The position numbers and the translations under genes were made by a program. From Acetoanaerobium sp041831635 (GTDB taxonomy: Bacteria > Bacillota > Clostridia > Peptostreptococcales > Filifactoraceae): DNA of 14,691 nucleotides. Shown piece after piece: positions 6,402-12,826 of this stretch (positions are counted from its first letter, which is position 1; every line of letters starts with the position of its first letter). The notes under the pieces were generated by a model, which saw only the letters and a program-made list of their open reading frames with translations, was not told where the DNA came from and did not search any database. The stretch is from the NCBI GenBank assembly GCA_041831635.1, contig JBHASY010000101.1, forward strand, positions 1 through 14,691, written 5' to 3'.

Positions 6402-7160
6402 ATGGCACAAGATAAAGATAAATACGTACTGCAATCAGTAGAAACATCTCTCCTGATACTGGATTTGTTCATTGAGAACGATGAACTTTCTGCAGCTGAG
6501 GTTGCGCGTCTTCTTGATATGAATCGCAGCAAGGCCTTCAGATTTCTTGTCACGTTGGAGAAAAGCGGGTATATCACAAAGAAAAATAATTTGAAATACA
6601 GGCTCAGTGCAAAAGTAGCAACACTTGGTAGTCTGGCTCAGGACAGGCAGGAGCTAATCAATCTAATACATCCTCACTTGTCAAATATCACAGATTTGAC
6701 AGGCGAATCAACCTTAATGTCTGTACTTAAAGATTCTATTCATTCGACTTTTGTAGACAAGTGCGTAGGTTCAAGATGGCTGACTTTGGATATTGCAATC
6801 GGTCATACCCAATTTGCACACGCCAGTGCTTCAGGAAAATGTCTGCTTGCATTTTCAACAGATCAGTTTATCAACCAATATATACAAACAGTTACTTTTG
6901 TGCAATACACTGAATCGTCCATAAAAGATGCACAGGAGCTTCTCAGAGAACTTGATGAAATCAGAGAAAATGGATATGCCTCAGACAAAGAGCAAATAGA
7001 TATCGGTCTTACTTGTTATGCCGTCCCAATTATCGTCACAGATGCAACAGTAGCTGCCATCTCAATCTCAGGACCGACAACACGTATGCTTCGTAACAAA
7101 GAGAAACATATTGAGTTACTAAGTGCAGCAAGAAAGAAGATAGAAAAGGCTTTGTCTTAG
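6402..7160 (+). CDS. IclR-family transcriptional regulator
   Basis: A 252-aa protein with the standard IclR layout. Residues about 9-70 form the N-terminal winged helix-turn-helix ('LQSVETSLLILDLF', 'LSAAEVARLLDMNRSKAFRF' as the helix-turn-helix, then the wing 'YRLSAKVATLG'). Residues about 80-250 form the effector-binding domain, with the typical 'IGHTQFAHASASGKCLLAFS', 'ENGYASDKEQIDIGLTCYAV' and 'ISISGPTTRML' segments. Such proteins bind DNA as dimers or tetramers and respond to small carboxylates or aromatic acids. The gene diverges from the oxidoreductase-buk operon, so it most likely controls that operon in response to an oxoacid or related metabolite; repressor or activator is unknown. 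The ATG at 6402 has GGAGAAG three to four bases upstream. It is the only plus-strand gene here and is followed by a terminator. Confidence 0.92.
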   Translation: MAQDKDKYVLQSVETSLLILDLFIENDELSAAEVARLLDMNRSKAFRFLVTLEKSGYITKKNNLKYRLSAKVATLGSLAQDRQELINLIHPHLSNITDLTGESTLMSVLKDSIHSTFVDKCVGSRWLTLDIAIGHTQFAHASASGKCLLAFSTDQFINQYIQTVTFVQYTESSIKDAQELLRELDEIRENGYASDKEQIDIGLTCYAVPIIVTDATVAAISISGPTTRMLRNKEKHIELLSAARKKIEKALS

Positions 7161-7190
7161 AAAAAATGTCACTTATGCCTAAAAAATTAA

Positions 7191-7218
7191 AAAAACAACC
7201 TCTTTCGAAGTTGTTTTT
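7191..7218. terminator. Bidirectional terminator between iclR and the structured RNA
   Basis: Perfect 9-base arms AAAAACAAC (7191-7199) and GTTGTTTTT (7210-7218) enclose ten bases, with an A-rich tract on the left and T's on the right. It can end the IclR transcript on the plus strand. Read on the minus strand it has an even better U-rich tail (7190-7181), ending the RNA described at 7191-7475. Confidence 0.85.
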
Positions 7219-7475
7219 ATATGAGTTTCTCAAACTGACCTGGTCTTTGCCCCCACACTCGCCTGCTGGGGATTTTGCTCAGGATCGCCTCACTACTGAC
7301 CCTCTCGATTTTCTCGGCAGGACTTACCTCTAGGATGCGCCATGCTCACTATATCATTTTTGTACAGCTTACGTGGGTCCTTTCGCCCGCATCTGGCTTG
7401 GACTTGCAACCACAGACTTTGAGAAACACTAGTAAACAGTCTATCAGACTTTATGAAAAATGTACATAATTTATT
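7191..7475 (-). ncRNA. Structured non-coding RNA (raiA-motif-like by position)
   Basis: No gene fits this region, yet its GC content is clearly higher than the DNA around it. The minus-strand RNA folds compactly: a perfect 10-bp stem GUUUCUCAAA/UUUGAGAAAC (7427-7418 with 7234-7225) closes a core of 203 nt. Inside are GUCC/GGAC stacked on GCC/GGC, CCCAC/GUGGG, CUGUA/UAUAG, CCUGC/GCAGG, CGA-GAAAA-UCG and GGGUC/GAUCC helices. A 5' hairpin AGUCU-AUC-type lies at 7438-7450, and the terminator at 7191-7218 ends it. A possible promoter is TTGTCG (7509-7504), 16 bp, TATAAA (7487-7482), so ends are approximate. It shows no tmRNA, RNase P, SRP, T-box or group II intron signatures that I know. Its size and its place after the fliD-fliS block, where many Firmicutes carry raiA/hpf, suggest the raiA-motif RNA, but I cannot confirm that from memory of its consensus. 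Confidence 0.65.
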
Positions 7476-7539
7476 TATCATTTTATATACAGTCTTTAAA
7501 TCTCGACAATTCCAATTCTATTATACCAAAGACACTACT

Positions 7540-7574
7540 GCCCTACCTATGATTTGTTTTATCATAAACAGGGC
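7540..7574 (-). other. 13-bp hairpin after the 66-aa gene
   Basis: Minus-strand RNA pairs GCCCUGUUUAUGA with UCAUAGGUAGGGC over 13 bp (three G-U pairs) around a nine-base loop. On the plus strand those wobble positions become A/C mismatches, so the fold belongs to minus-strand RNA. It starts about 22 bases after the stop of the 66-aa gene. Only a poor U-run follows (UGUCUUU), so it could be a weak terminator, an mRNA 3' end protector or part of the following RNA. An extended -10 sequence (TGG-TATAAT, 7520-7525) comes next on the same strand but has no good -35 box. Confidence 0.5.
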
Positions 7575-7596
7575 AAAATTTTAATATATTCTATTT

Positions 7597-7797
7597 CTAC
7601 ATTTCCATCTCTTGAAGAGGTTTCATAGAGTTATTGAGTTCTTCAAACTCAGTTTCTATTTCTTTATGAAGATCTCGCAGTTCTGTCGCCATTTCCTCGT
7701 CGGAAAGAACAACATCAAAATAATTGATAGAACGGTTAAGTGCGTGCAAATACGTTCTTAGCTTATCTCTTCTAGTTAGCAAATCTCTTAATAACAT
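7597..7797 (-). CDS. Unknown 66-aa helical protein
   Basis: A 66-residue, highly charged protein (MLLRDLLTRRDKLRTYLHAL at the start, acidic later) that looks like a helical hairpin or short coiled coil, with no cysteines, signal peptide or membrane segment. I do not recognise a family. It is likely real: it has a strong ribosome binding site (AAGGAGGA, 11 bases from the ATG), a good promoter of its own just upstream, and a hairpin downstream. It sits as a single unit between the YjfB-like gene, whose terminator separates the two, and the structured RNA. Shape and neighbourhood allow a small flagellar or regulatory partner protein, but that is a guess. Confidence 0.65.
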   Translation of the reverse strand: MLLRDLLTRRDKLRTYLHALNRSINYFDVVLSDEEMATELRDLHKEIETEFEELNNSMKPLQEMEM

Positions 7798-7853
7798 AAT
7801 TTCTGTATCCTCCTTTATTTTTCAGTATAAATACAACATCCTTTATTCTTATA

Positions 7854-7883
7854 ATTATATCCAAATTCACATCGGCTTATCAA
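7854..7883 (-). promoter_or_regulatory. Promoter of the 66-aa gene
   Basis: Minus strand: TTGATA (7883-7878, 5 of 6), 18-bp spacer, TATAAT (7859-7854, 6 of 6), giving a leader of about 50 bases. The spacer also contains GCCGATGT (7876-7869), one base from the sigma-28 -10 consensus GCCGATAT, but no TAAA-like -35 box stands at the right distance. A sigma-A promoter is therefore the better reading. Confidence 0.6.
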
Positions 7884-7933
7884 AATTCCAAACATAAAAT
7901 TCTTTATCTTATTTTCAGGATTTAAATCTATAC

Positions 7934-7967
7934 AAAAACAGCACAACCAAGCGATTGTACTGTTTTT
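7934..7967 (-). terminator. Rho-independent terminator after the YjfB-like gene
   Basis: Minus-strand RNA forms a 13-bp stem AAAAACAGUACAA/UUGUGCUGUUUUU with one G-U pair and an eight-base loop, the U-rich 3' arm serving as the U-tract. It starts ten bases after the stop codon. The wobble on this strand is a mismatch on the other, so it acts mainly leftward and closes the flagellar transcript. Confidence 0.8.
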
Positions 7968-7976
7968 ATCATTCAG

Positions 7977-8174
7977 TTACAGCCTTATATCTATATTCGC
8001 TCCGAGATGAGGCATTACCGATCTCTCAAGCATCTTTGTAGCATCCTGCATCATTTGAATCATTTCAGAGCCTTGATTTTTCGCTGTATCCATAGAAAGT
8101 TTCATAACAGACATACTTACTTGCTGTGCTGCCTTCATTTGGCTTAAACTAATTGACAATCCCGCTATATCCAT
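7977..8174 (-). CDS. YjfB-family putative motility protein
   Basis: A 65-aa protein with the layout of the YjfB family: an N-terminal 'MDIAGLSISLSQMKAAQQVS', a middle helix 'SVMKLSMDTAKNQGSEMIQM', and the C-terminal 'PHLGANIDIRL', which is the most diagnostic part. These small proteins occur widely in motile Firmicutes and are often found near chemotaxis or flagellar genes, but their molecular role is not established. The methionine-rich amphipathic helix suggests a partner-binding peptide. The gene has AAGGAGACAG just before its ATG, lies 55 bp after the 121-aa gene, and is followed by its own terminator, so it is probably the last gene of the flaG-fliD-fliS transcript. Confidence 0.82.
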   Translation of the reverse strand: MDIAGLSISLSQMKAAQQVSMSVMKLSMDTAKNQGSEMIQMMQDATKMLERSVMPHLGANIDIRL

Positions 8175-8208
8175 TTTCTGTCTCCTTAATTATAAAACGT
8201 AAAAATGC

Positions 8209-8247
8209 AATCTCACAAAAGAACCTTAACTAATTTATAGTGAGATT
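8209..8247 (-). terminator. Possible weak terminator or attenuator before the YjfB-like gene
   Basis: Minus-strand RNA can pair AAUCUCAC (8247-8240) with GUGAGAUU (8216-8209) over eight bases around a 23-base loop, followed by GCAUUUUUACG. The stem includes the last codons of the 121-aa gene. The long loop and interrupted U-run suggest partial termination at best, so the YjfB-like gene may still be read from upstream. Confidence 0.3.
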
Positions 8248-8595
8248 TCTTACAGTTGCGTTTAGATCTTCTTTCCAAGTCTCAAGAATCGGAAGAAGTT
8301 CATACTGCATAAGATCCGAAAGTAGACTATAATCCCTCATTTCCATAGCATCCACCATTTCAGTGTAGCAACCTAGCATCTCATCTTCATCTAACGAATG
8401 GTACGCCTTGGTCAATCCGGCTACATCGTAAAGCCATCTAAGCCCGTCCGCCAGATCAACCATTTTTCCTGATACCTCATCAATATTTTGTTCTCTAAAG
8501 TCCTCTATGATCGATGGAAAAGCACGCAAAACGGTGTCTAAATATTCAACTGCCGTCTCTAATGCTTCAATTGATTGTCCCTTCAATAAAATCAC
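8230..8595 (-). CDS. Unknown flagellar-cluster protein, in the usual fliT position
   Basis: An acidic, helical protein of up to 121 aa with no membrane segment, signal peptide or cysteine motif other than one Cys. I cannot assign a family. The clearest segments are 'ALETAVEYLDTVLRAFPSII' and 'LLSDLMQYELLPILETWKED'. It follows the flgN-like gene by 11 bp inside the fliD-fliS block, where other Firmicutes carry fliT or a similar small export chaperone, so a helical chaperone or cofactor for flagellar assembly is plausible by position only. The start is uncertain: GTG at 8595 has no proper ribosome binding site, whereas TTG at 8586 is preceded at six bases by AGGTG, which would give a 118-aa product. 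The frame itself is well supported by spacing and codon use. Confidence 0.75.
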   Translation of the reverse strand: MILLKGQSIEALETAVEYLDTVLRAFPSIIEDFREQNIDEVSGKMVDLADGLRWLYDVAGLTKAYHSLDEDEMLGCYTEMVDAMEMRDYSLLSDLMQYELLPILETWKEDLNATVRNLTIN

Positions 8596-8606
8596 CTAAA
8601 TTCTAT

Positions 8607-9101
8607 TTATTTTTTTCCGTCTATATAAAACCCCTGATAGTCTTTTCCATATGATGACACTGATGAATTTCCATAGTTTTTAAACACTTTTGTTTGAGTT
8701 TTTAAATCTTTCATGTCTTCTTTGAGCTTATCCATTTCAGTCTTTGCCTTGCTTATATTGCTCTTATCCTGCCTATCTATTTCTCCGAGTAAATCCATAA
8801 CCTCTTTTACCGAGTATTTGAGTTCGGCTATTTCAGGATATTCACTCGTATCAATTTCATCCAAAGAGTTGACTCCCAGATTGCGTTTGAGTTCCTGAAA
8901 TTTGCTAAAAAACCCCTCGTCTATAGCATCAATCTCATTCATAATATCTTGCTTCTCTTTTATATGATCAAGCAAAGAATTTAAACTGTTTGAAGAAATA
9001 TCAAGTGCCTGAAGTTTAGTCACATCATAAAGCTTTCTTAAAAAATCGCTTTTATCCTGACAAAACTTAATCAAATCATATATATTAGATTTAGTCTCCA
9101 T
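8607..9101 (-). CDS. FlgN-like flagellar export chaperone
   Basis: A 164-aa helical protein rich in Lys, Asp and Glu, with heptad-like patterns from about residue 40 to 145 and a Ser/Tyr/Gly-rich tail ending 'YQGFYIDGKK'. The pattern of a long antiparallel coiled coil ('SLLDHIKEKQDIMNEIDAID', about 42-61) and a short flexible tail resembling the common 'FIDKKK' ending matches FlgN, the chaperone that escorts the hook-filament junction proteins FlgK and FlgL to the export gate. Length agrees with FlgN (about 150-165 aa). It starts 3 bp after fliS, and its ribosome binding site AAAGGG lies inside the last fliS codons, so the two are translationally coupled. FlgN is poorly conserved in sequence, so a FliT-type chaperone cannot be excluded. 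Confidence 0.65.
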   Translation of the reverse strand: METKSNIYDLIKFCQDKSDFLRKLYDVTKLQALDISSNSLNSLLDHIKEKQDIMNEIDAIDEGFFSKFQELKRNLGVNSLDEIDTSEYPEIAELKYSVKEVMDLLGEIDRQDKSNISKAKTEMDKLKEDMKDLKTQTKVFKNYGNSSVSSYGKDYQGFYIDGKK

Positions 9102-9104
9102 AAA

Positions 9105-9485
9105 TCACTGACCCTTTCGAGAAAGTGCCATAGCCTCTTTCCACGTATCTCTTAAATCGGACACTATGTCTTTAGCATCAAAAAGTGCCTGTTTATCCTT
9201 TTTGATATTTGCATCCAGCAACCTCTCATTTACAAAAGTATAAAGCTGTCTTAAATTTTTTGAAATTTCATAATCCATATTCAAGGTAATATTGAGTTCC
9301 TGAACTATGTTTTGAGCTTTTTGAATATTGAGATTTGTCTTCTCATAATTCTTCTCATCAATATAAACTTCAGCCAAATTTATAAATTTGATACACCCGT
9401 TATAGAGCATAAGTGTCAACTCTTCAGGCGTGGCAGTAGTCACCGATTGTTCTTTATACTTGATATACTGGTTATTCATAGTCAA
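9105..9485 (-). CDS. fliS: Flagellin export chaperone FliS
   Basis: The 126-aa product carries the FliS signature near the N-terminus: 'YIKYKEQSVTTATPEELTLM' followed by LYNGCIKFINLAE, then helices ending with 'AKDIVSDLRDTWKEAM'. FliS is a four-helix bundle that binds the C-terminus of flagellin in the cytoplasm and prevents early polymerisation. Length is normal. The start is unclear: TTG at 9485 has AGGGGG ten bases upstream, while the in-frame ATG two codons later (9479) is 16 bases from it, so a TTG start is likely. It lies 33 bp downstream of fliD and is coupled to the flgN-like gene, as in the fliD-fliS blocks of many Firmicutes. Confidence 0.92.
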   Translation of the reverse strand: MTMNNQYIKYKEQSVTTATPEELTLMLYNGCIKFINLAEVYIDEKNYEKTNLNIQKAQNIVQELNITLNMDYEISKNLRQLYTFVNERLLDANIKKDKQALFDAKDIVSDLRDTWKEAMALSRKGQ

Positions 9486-9518
9486 AATATAACTACCCCC
9501 TATAGCACTAAAATCACT

Positions 9519-11159
9519 TTATTTTCCACCAAACTGTTGTGATAACCATGAACTTTGACTGTTCATCTGCGACATTGCCTTTTCCATAGCCGCAAACTGC
9601 TTCCAGTAACGATTCTCTATAGTTACCAGTCTTTCGTTTTCTCTGTCTATTCTTTTATTTATCTCACTGATGTCCGAATCCAGCAAGCTTTTTGAACCCT
9701 TGGTTACATAATCTATCAGGATATTCGCCTTTACCGAACGTAGCAGATTACTCTCAGAGCCCGGACCGGATTTGGAAACTATATCCTTAATTCCGCCGAT
9801 CATATTGTCGTAAACTCTTAAAAACACACCTGTTTCAGCTGTTCTTGTCGCTGCAAGCTGTTTTTTAAGCACTTTGTCGGCTTCAGTATCGGTACTTGAA
9901 ATAATTGTAGTATGCTCAGGAATATCCGACTCCTGAAATAAAGTATTTAATACCTTTTCAGAATCCTCCCTCAAAGCAGATTTAAGTTTACTCTCGTCAA
10001 TTGTAAGCTTTCCGTTTTCCCTCCAGCTTCCTGTTGTTATCCCGAATTCAAACAAGGAGCCTGCACCGGCAACACTTTGGTACAAATCACTTCTCATCTT
10101 GTTAAGCATATTAGTTATAGTCGAATCATTTCTGAGCAGTCCGGATTTAGCTTTTTCTTCCCAAAGTTTTATATCTCCCTCACTCATATCCTTTTTCTGC
10201 TCGTCTGTAAGAGGAGGGAAATCTCTGTAAGTTTTTTCTCCAAGCTTTGCATTAAACACATCTATCAACTTATTGTACTCGTCAACGAACTCTTTAATCT
10301 TGTTGTAAGCTCCGTCAACATCAGTATCTATTTTTATAGTTTCATCTGTGGTAGTTTTAGCTTTCAAGGTAAGGTTTATACCGTTGATAGATATGTTGTT
10401 GGTTGAATATTTTATAGCATCTCCACCGTTATATCTTATCTGTGCGTCAGTACCTGCAATAGTCCTTTGTCCCCCTGAAGCTGCAGGAAGATTGTTAAAA
10501 TTAAGCTTGCTTAAAAAGTCCGTAGTAGCATTGTTGTCAGCAAAAGAAATAGCTGCGCTTTCCCCTGTATTTTTTGTGCTGATAAAAAACCTGTTCGCCC
10601 CGCTGTCAAAATTCGCATTAAGCCCTGTAGCCGTCCTGATCTTCGTCGCAACGCTACTTAAAGTATCATCTCCGGAAAGGCTTATCTGCTTTCCGTTAAT
10701 TTCCAGTCCGTTCGTTATAGTATCAGCGTCGAGCAATGCCGACATCTTGATATCTGCACTAAGTCCGTTTGAAGTGGAGCTTGACATACTTGCTCCTGTA
10801 GCAAGCGCATCTACAGCCAAAGTTGAAACCCCTGTAGGCGCTTTCATTGTAGCGGTCGCCGTGAATGCATTCGTATTTGAAGAAACCGCACTCTTTGCCC
10901 AAGTTACGGAGTCTATGCAGCCAGAAACCAATGCCCCTGATGATGTAGTCTTGGTAAGTTCAAGCTTTTTTCTGGTATCCAAAATGAAATTCGCCATCAT
11001 CTTGTTCATAGAAGTATATTCATTTTGTTGCCACTGCTTCGCTATTTTTTTCTGTGTAAATTTGTCCACTCTGACTCTTTCGGAGTTCATCAACTGTTTT
11101 ACTATATTCTCGGTATCCATACCTGATGCCAATCCGCCAAACCTGATTCCGCTTACCAT
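9519..11159 (-). CDS. fliD: Flagellar filament cap protein FliD
   Basis: A 546-aa protein with the standard FliD ends. The N-terminal 'IRFGGLASGMDTENIVKQLM' (residues 5-24) and the heptad-rich 'SERVRVDKFTQKKIAKQWQQ' after it form the D0/D1 region. The middle (about 60-330) is Ala/Thr/Ser-rich, as expected for the exposed domains. The C-terminal helix 'ISEINKRIDRENERLVTIEN' plus RYWKQFAAMEKAMSQMNSQSSWLSQQF is conserved for the cap pentamer/hexamer interface. It is exported and caps the growing filament, helping flagellin insert. It starts 13 bp after flaG with AAGGAGGAA before the ATG. No cysteine-rich or enzymatic insertion domain is visible. The gene is intact. Confidence 0.95.
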   Translation of the reverse strand: MVSGIRFGGLASGMDTENIVKQLMNSERVRVDKFTQKKIAKQWQQNEYTSMNKMMANFILDTRKKLELTKTTSSGALVSGCIDSVTWAKSAVSSNTNAFTATATMKAPTGVSTLAVDALATGASMSSSTSNGLSADIKMSALLDADTITNGLEINGKQISLSGDDTLSSVATKIRTATGLNANFDSGANRFFISTKNTGESAAISFADNNATTDFLSKLNFNNLPAASGGQRTIAGTDAQIRYNGGDAIKYSTNNISINGINLTLKAKTTTDETIKIDTDVDGAYNKIKEFVDEYNKLIDVFNAKLGEKTYRDFPPLTDEQKKDMSEGDIKLWEEKAKSGLLRNDSTITNMLNKMRSDLYQSVAGAGSLFEFGITTGSWRENGKLTIDESKLKSALREDSEKVLNTLFQESDIPEHTTIISSTDTEADKVLKKQLAATRTAETGVFLRVYDNMIGGIKDIVSKSGPGSESNLLRSVKANILIDYVTKGSKSLLDSDISEINKRIDRENERLVTIENRYWKQFAAMEKAMSQMNSQSSWLSQQFGGK

Positions 11160-11171
11160 CTTAATTCCTCC

Positions 11172-11543
11172 TTAACCTCTCTTATCCATAAAAAGTCCTG
11201 CTCTTTCCATCATAGACGCTACCATATCAAGTATCTTTTCAGGAGGAATTTCTCTTATAACTTCCTCCGTATTCGTATCTATTATCTTTACCATTATCTG
11301 CTTAGTCTTTTTATGAATACTGAATCTCAAATTGGTTTCCATTCTGGCAAGCTCTCTGTTCGTACTGTCTACTGCATCTTGAACTTGCTTTTCAGACAGG
11401 GCTTGGTCTTCATTATTCTTGCGAACCCCATCTGAAACTTCCTTAATCACAACCGGTGCTTTTTCTGCCGTTTTTTGCGGTTGCTTTACTCTAACTTCTC
11501 CGGTATACTGCATCCCTGCACTACCTATTTGCTCGATGTTCAC
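11172..11543 (-). CDS. flaG: FlaG-family flagellar protein
   Basis: The C-terminal half, 'LRFSIHKKTKQIMVKIIDTN' followed by TEEVIREIPPEKILDMVASMMERAGLFMDKRG, is a clear FlaG domain. The N-terminal 60 residues are polar and probably disordered, as usual. FlaG influences filament length or assembly and usually precedes fliD. I place the start at GTG 11543 (VNIEQIGSAG, read as Met), because AGGAGG stands seven bases upstream. A longer reading from 11576 adds 11 residues that run through this ribosome binding site and is less likely. The product is then 123 aa. It is the first gene of the flagellar block, about 40 bases downstream of a sigma-28-type promoter, and follows the sugar operon after 125 bp. 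Confidence 0.9.
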   Translation of the reverse strand: MNIEQIGSAGMQYTGEVRVKQPQKTAEKAPVVIKEVSDGVRKNNEDQALSEKQVQDAVDSTNRELARMETNLRFSIHKKTKQIMVKIIDTNTEEVIREIPPEKILDMVASMMERAGLFMDKRG

Positions 11544-11591
11544 AAGTATCCCTCCTATAAATAATTCTCTTCTCATTCTTCTCGTCCTATT

Positions 11592-11619
11592 ATATCGGCA
11601 ACTTAACGAAATAACATTA
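11592..11619 (-). promoter_or_regulatory. Sigma-28 (SigD/FliA)-type promoter for flaG-fliD-fliS
   Basis: Minus strand: GCCGATAT (11599-11592) is an exact match to the sigma-28 -10 box of Bacillus and relatives. Sixteen bp upstream stands TAAT (11619-11616), three of four bases of the TAAA -35 core. The start would be near 11585, about 40 bases before flaG. Late flagellar genes such as these are classical sigma-28 targets. Confidence 0.7.
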
Positions 11620-11668
11620 TACCTTCAAAGACAATATCTTCCTGTTTGAGTAATAATTCCCCGAGTAT

Positions 11669-12814
11669 TTACACCGTATTCTCAACGCTCTTAATAAAAT
11701 CTTTTATATGCTGCATTATAAGCTCTATATCTTCATTCGTCAAATACGGGTGCATAGGCAATGAAAGCACTACATCACAAAGCTCGTTTGTAACTTCAAA
11801 TTCTTCATCATCGTAATCAGTCCCTGCAAAAGCCCCTTGCCTGTGCATAGGCTTTACATAATATATCATATTCGGAATATTTTTTTCTTTCAGATAAGCA
11901 CTTAGGCTGTCTCTTTGCTCTTTGTCTTTTAGCTTTATGGTATACTGTGCAAAGCTCGATATATATCCTTTAGGTATAAAAGGAGTTTCTACTATATCTT
12001 TAAGTTTTTCAGTGTAGAGTCTATATATCCTGTTTACATCTTCGATTTCATGTTCTATGAAAGCTGTCAACTTTACGTTTAAAACGGCTGCTTGAATAGT
12101 GTCAAGTCTCGAATTAAGCCCTATTCTCAGGTTATCATATTTATCTTCGCCTTTACCATGAACTTTTAGAGAACTTAAAAGTTTTGCAAGTTCATCGTCA
12201 TTTGTAAAAATAGCCCCTCCATCTCCATAGCAACCTAACGGTTTAGCCGGAAAAAATGAAGTTGTTGCAGCATCTCCGAAACTGCAAGCTTTTTTCCCGT
12301 TGATACTTCCTCCAAATCCCTGAGCCGCATCTTCAAGTATTTTTAAGTCGTATTTCTTTGCTATTTTTTCTATTTCTATATGGTCTGCCGGAAGTCCGAA
12401 TAAATCAACAGGGATTATAAGTTTCGCAGTGAGTTTCTTTTCTGATATAACTCTTTGTATAGCCTCTTCCAATTTTACGGGATCTATATTAAAAGTTTTT
12501 CTGTCCACATCTACAAATATAGGAGTACCTCCTATAAATGAAACTATTTCTCCTGTTGAAAAAAAAGTAAAATCCGGAACAAAAACCGCATCTCCCTCTT
12601 TTATATCCCAAGCCATCATAAGAAGTGTCATAGCCTCTGTGCCGTCAGCACAGGATATGCAGTGTTTTACCCCTACATATTCTGCAAGTCTTTGCTCTAA
12701 AGCTTTTACCTGCTTTCCCCCTATGAAGTTTGCCTCAGTTATTACTTCCTGTATTGCTTCATCAATCTGATTTTTATACCTGTTATACTGAGTCTTTAAA
12801 TCCCTAAATTCCAT
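11669..12814 (-). CDS. Nucleotide-sugar aminotransferase, DegT/DnrJ/EryC1 family (WlbC/WbpE-like)
   Basis: A 381-aa PLP-dependent sugar aminotransferase, full length for the family. Landmarks are the start 'MEFRDLKTQYNRYKNQIDEA', substrate/cofactor segments 'CISCADGTEAMTLLM' (about 53-67) and 'VPDFTFFSTGEIVSFIGGTP' (79-98), the PLP-ring aspartate in EDAAQGFGGS (161-170), and the Schiff-base lysine K191 in SFFPAKPLGCYGDGG. With the WlbA- and WlbB-like genes upstream, the expected reaction is glutamate-dependent amination of the 3-keto UDP-GlcNAc uronic acid, a step toward UDP-2,3-diacetamido-2,3-dideoxy-glucuronic acid. It begins 12 bp after the acetyltransferase and is the last gene of the sugar group before flaG. 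Aminotransferases of this family act on several sugars, so the substrate is inferred from the neighbours. Confidence 0.88.
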   Translation of the reverse strand: MEFRDLKTQYNRYKNQIDEAIQEVITEANFIGGKQVKALEQRLAEYVGVKHCISCADGTEAMTLLMMAWDIKEGDAVFVPDFTFFSTGEIVSFIGGTPIFVDVDRKTFNIDPVKLEEAIQRVISEKKLTAKLIIPVDLFGLPADHIEIEKIAKKYDLKILEDAAQGFGGSINGKKACSFGDAATTSFFPAKPLGCYGDGGAIFTNDDELAKLLSSLKVHGKGEDKYDNLRIGLNSRLDTIQAAVLNVKLTAFIEHEIEDVNRIYRLYTEKLKDIVETPFIPKGYISSFAQYTIKLKDKEQRDSLSAYLKEKNIPNMIYYVKPMHRQGAFAGTDYDDEEFEVTNELCDVVLSLPMHPYLTNEDIELIMQHIKDFIKSVENTV

Positions 12815-12826
12815 ATACGCACTTCC

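Noticed and set aside
7275..7481. Small open frames on both strands in the GC-richer gap (about 60 codons each)
   Set aside because: They lack sensible ribosome binding sites, their products look random, and the segment is better explained by an RNA fold.
7869..7876. GCCGATGT as a sigma-28 promoter for the 66-aa gene
   Set aside because: No TAAA-like -35 box lies 14-16 bp upstream, and a near-consensus sigma-A promoter covers the same position. Kept only as a note.
10348..11175. A 275-codon open frame on the plus strand
   Set aside because: It is wholly antisense to fliD, whose product is clearly recognised. The frame is open because of fliD codon bias, and its hydrophobic, low-complexity translation resembles no family.
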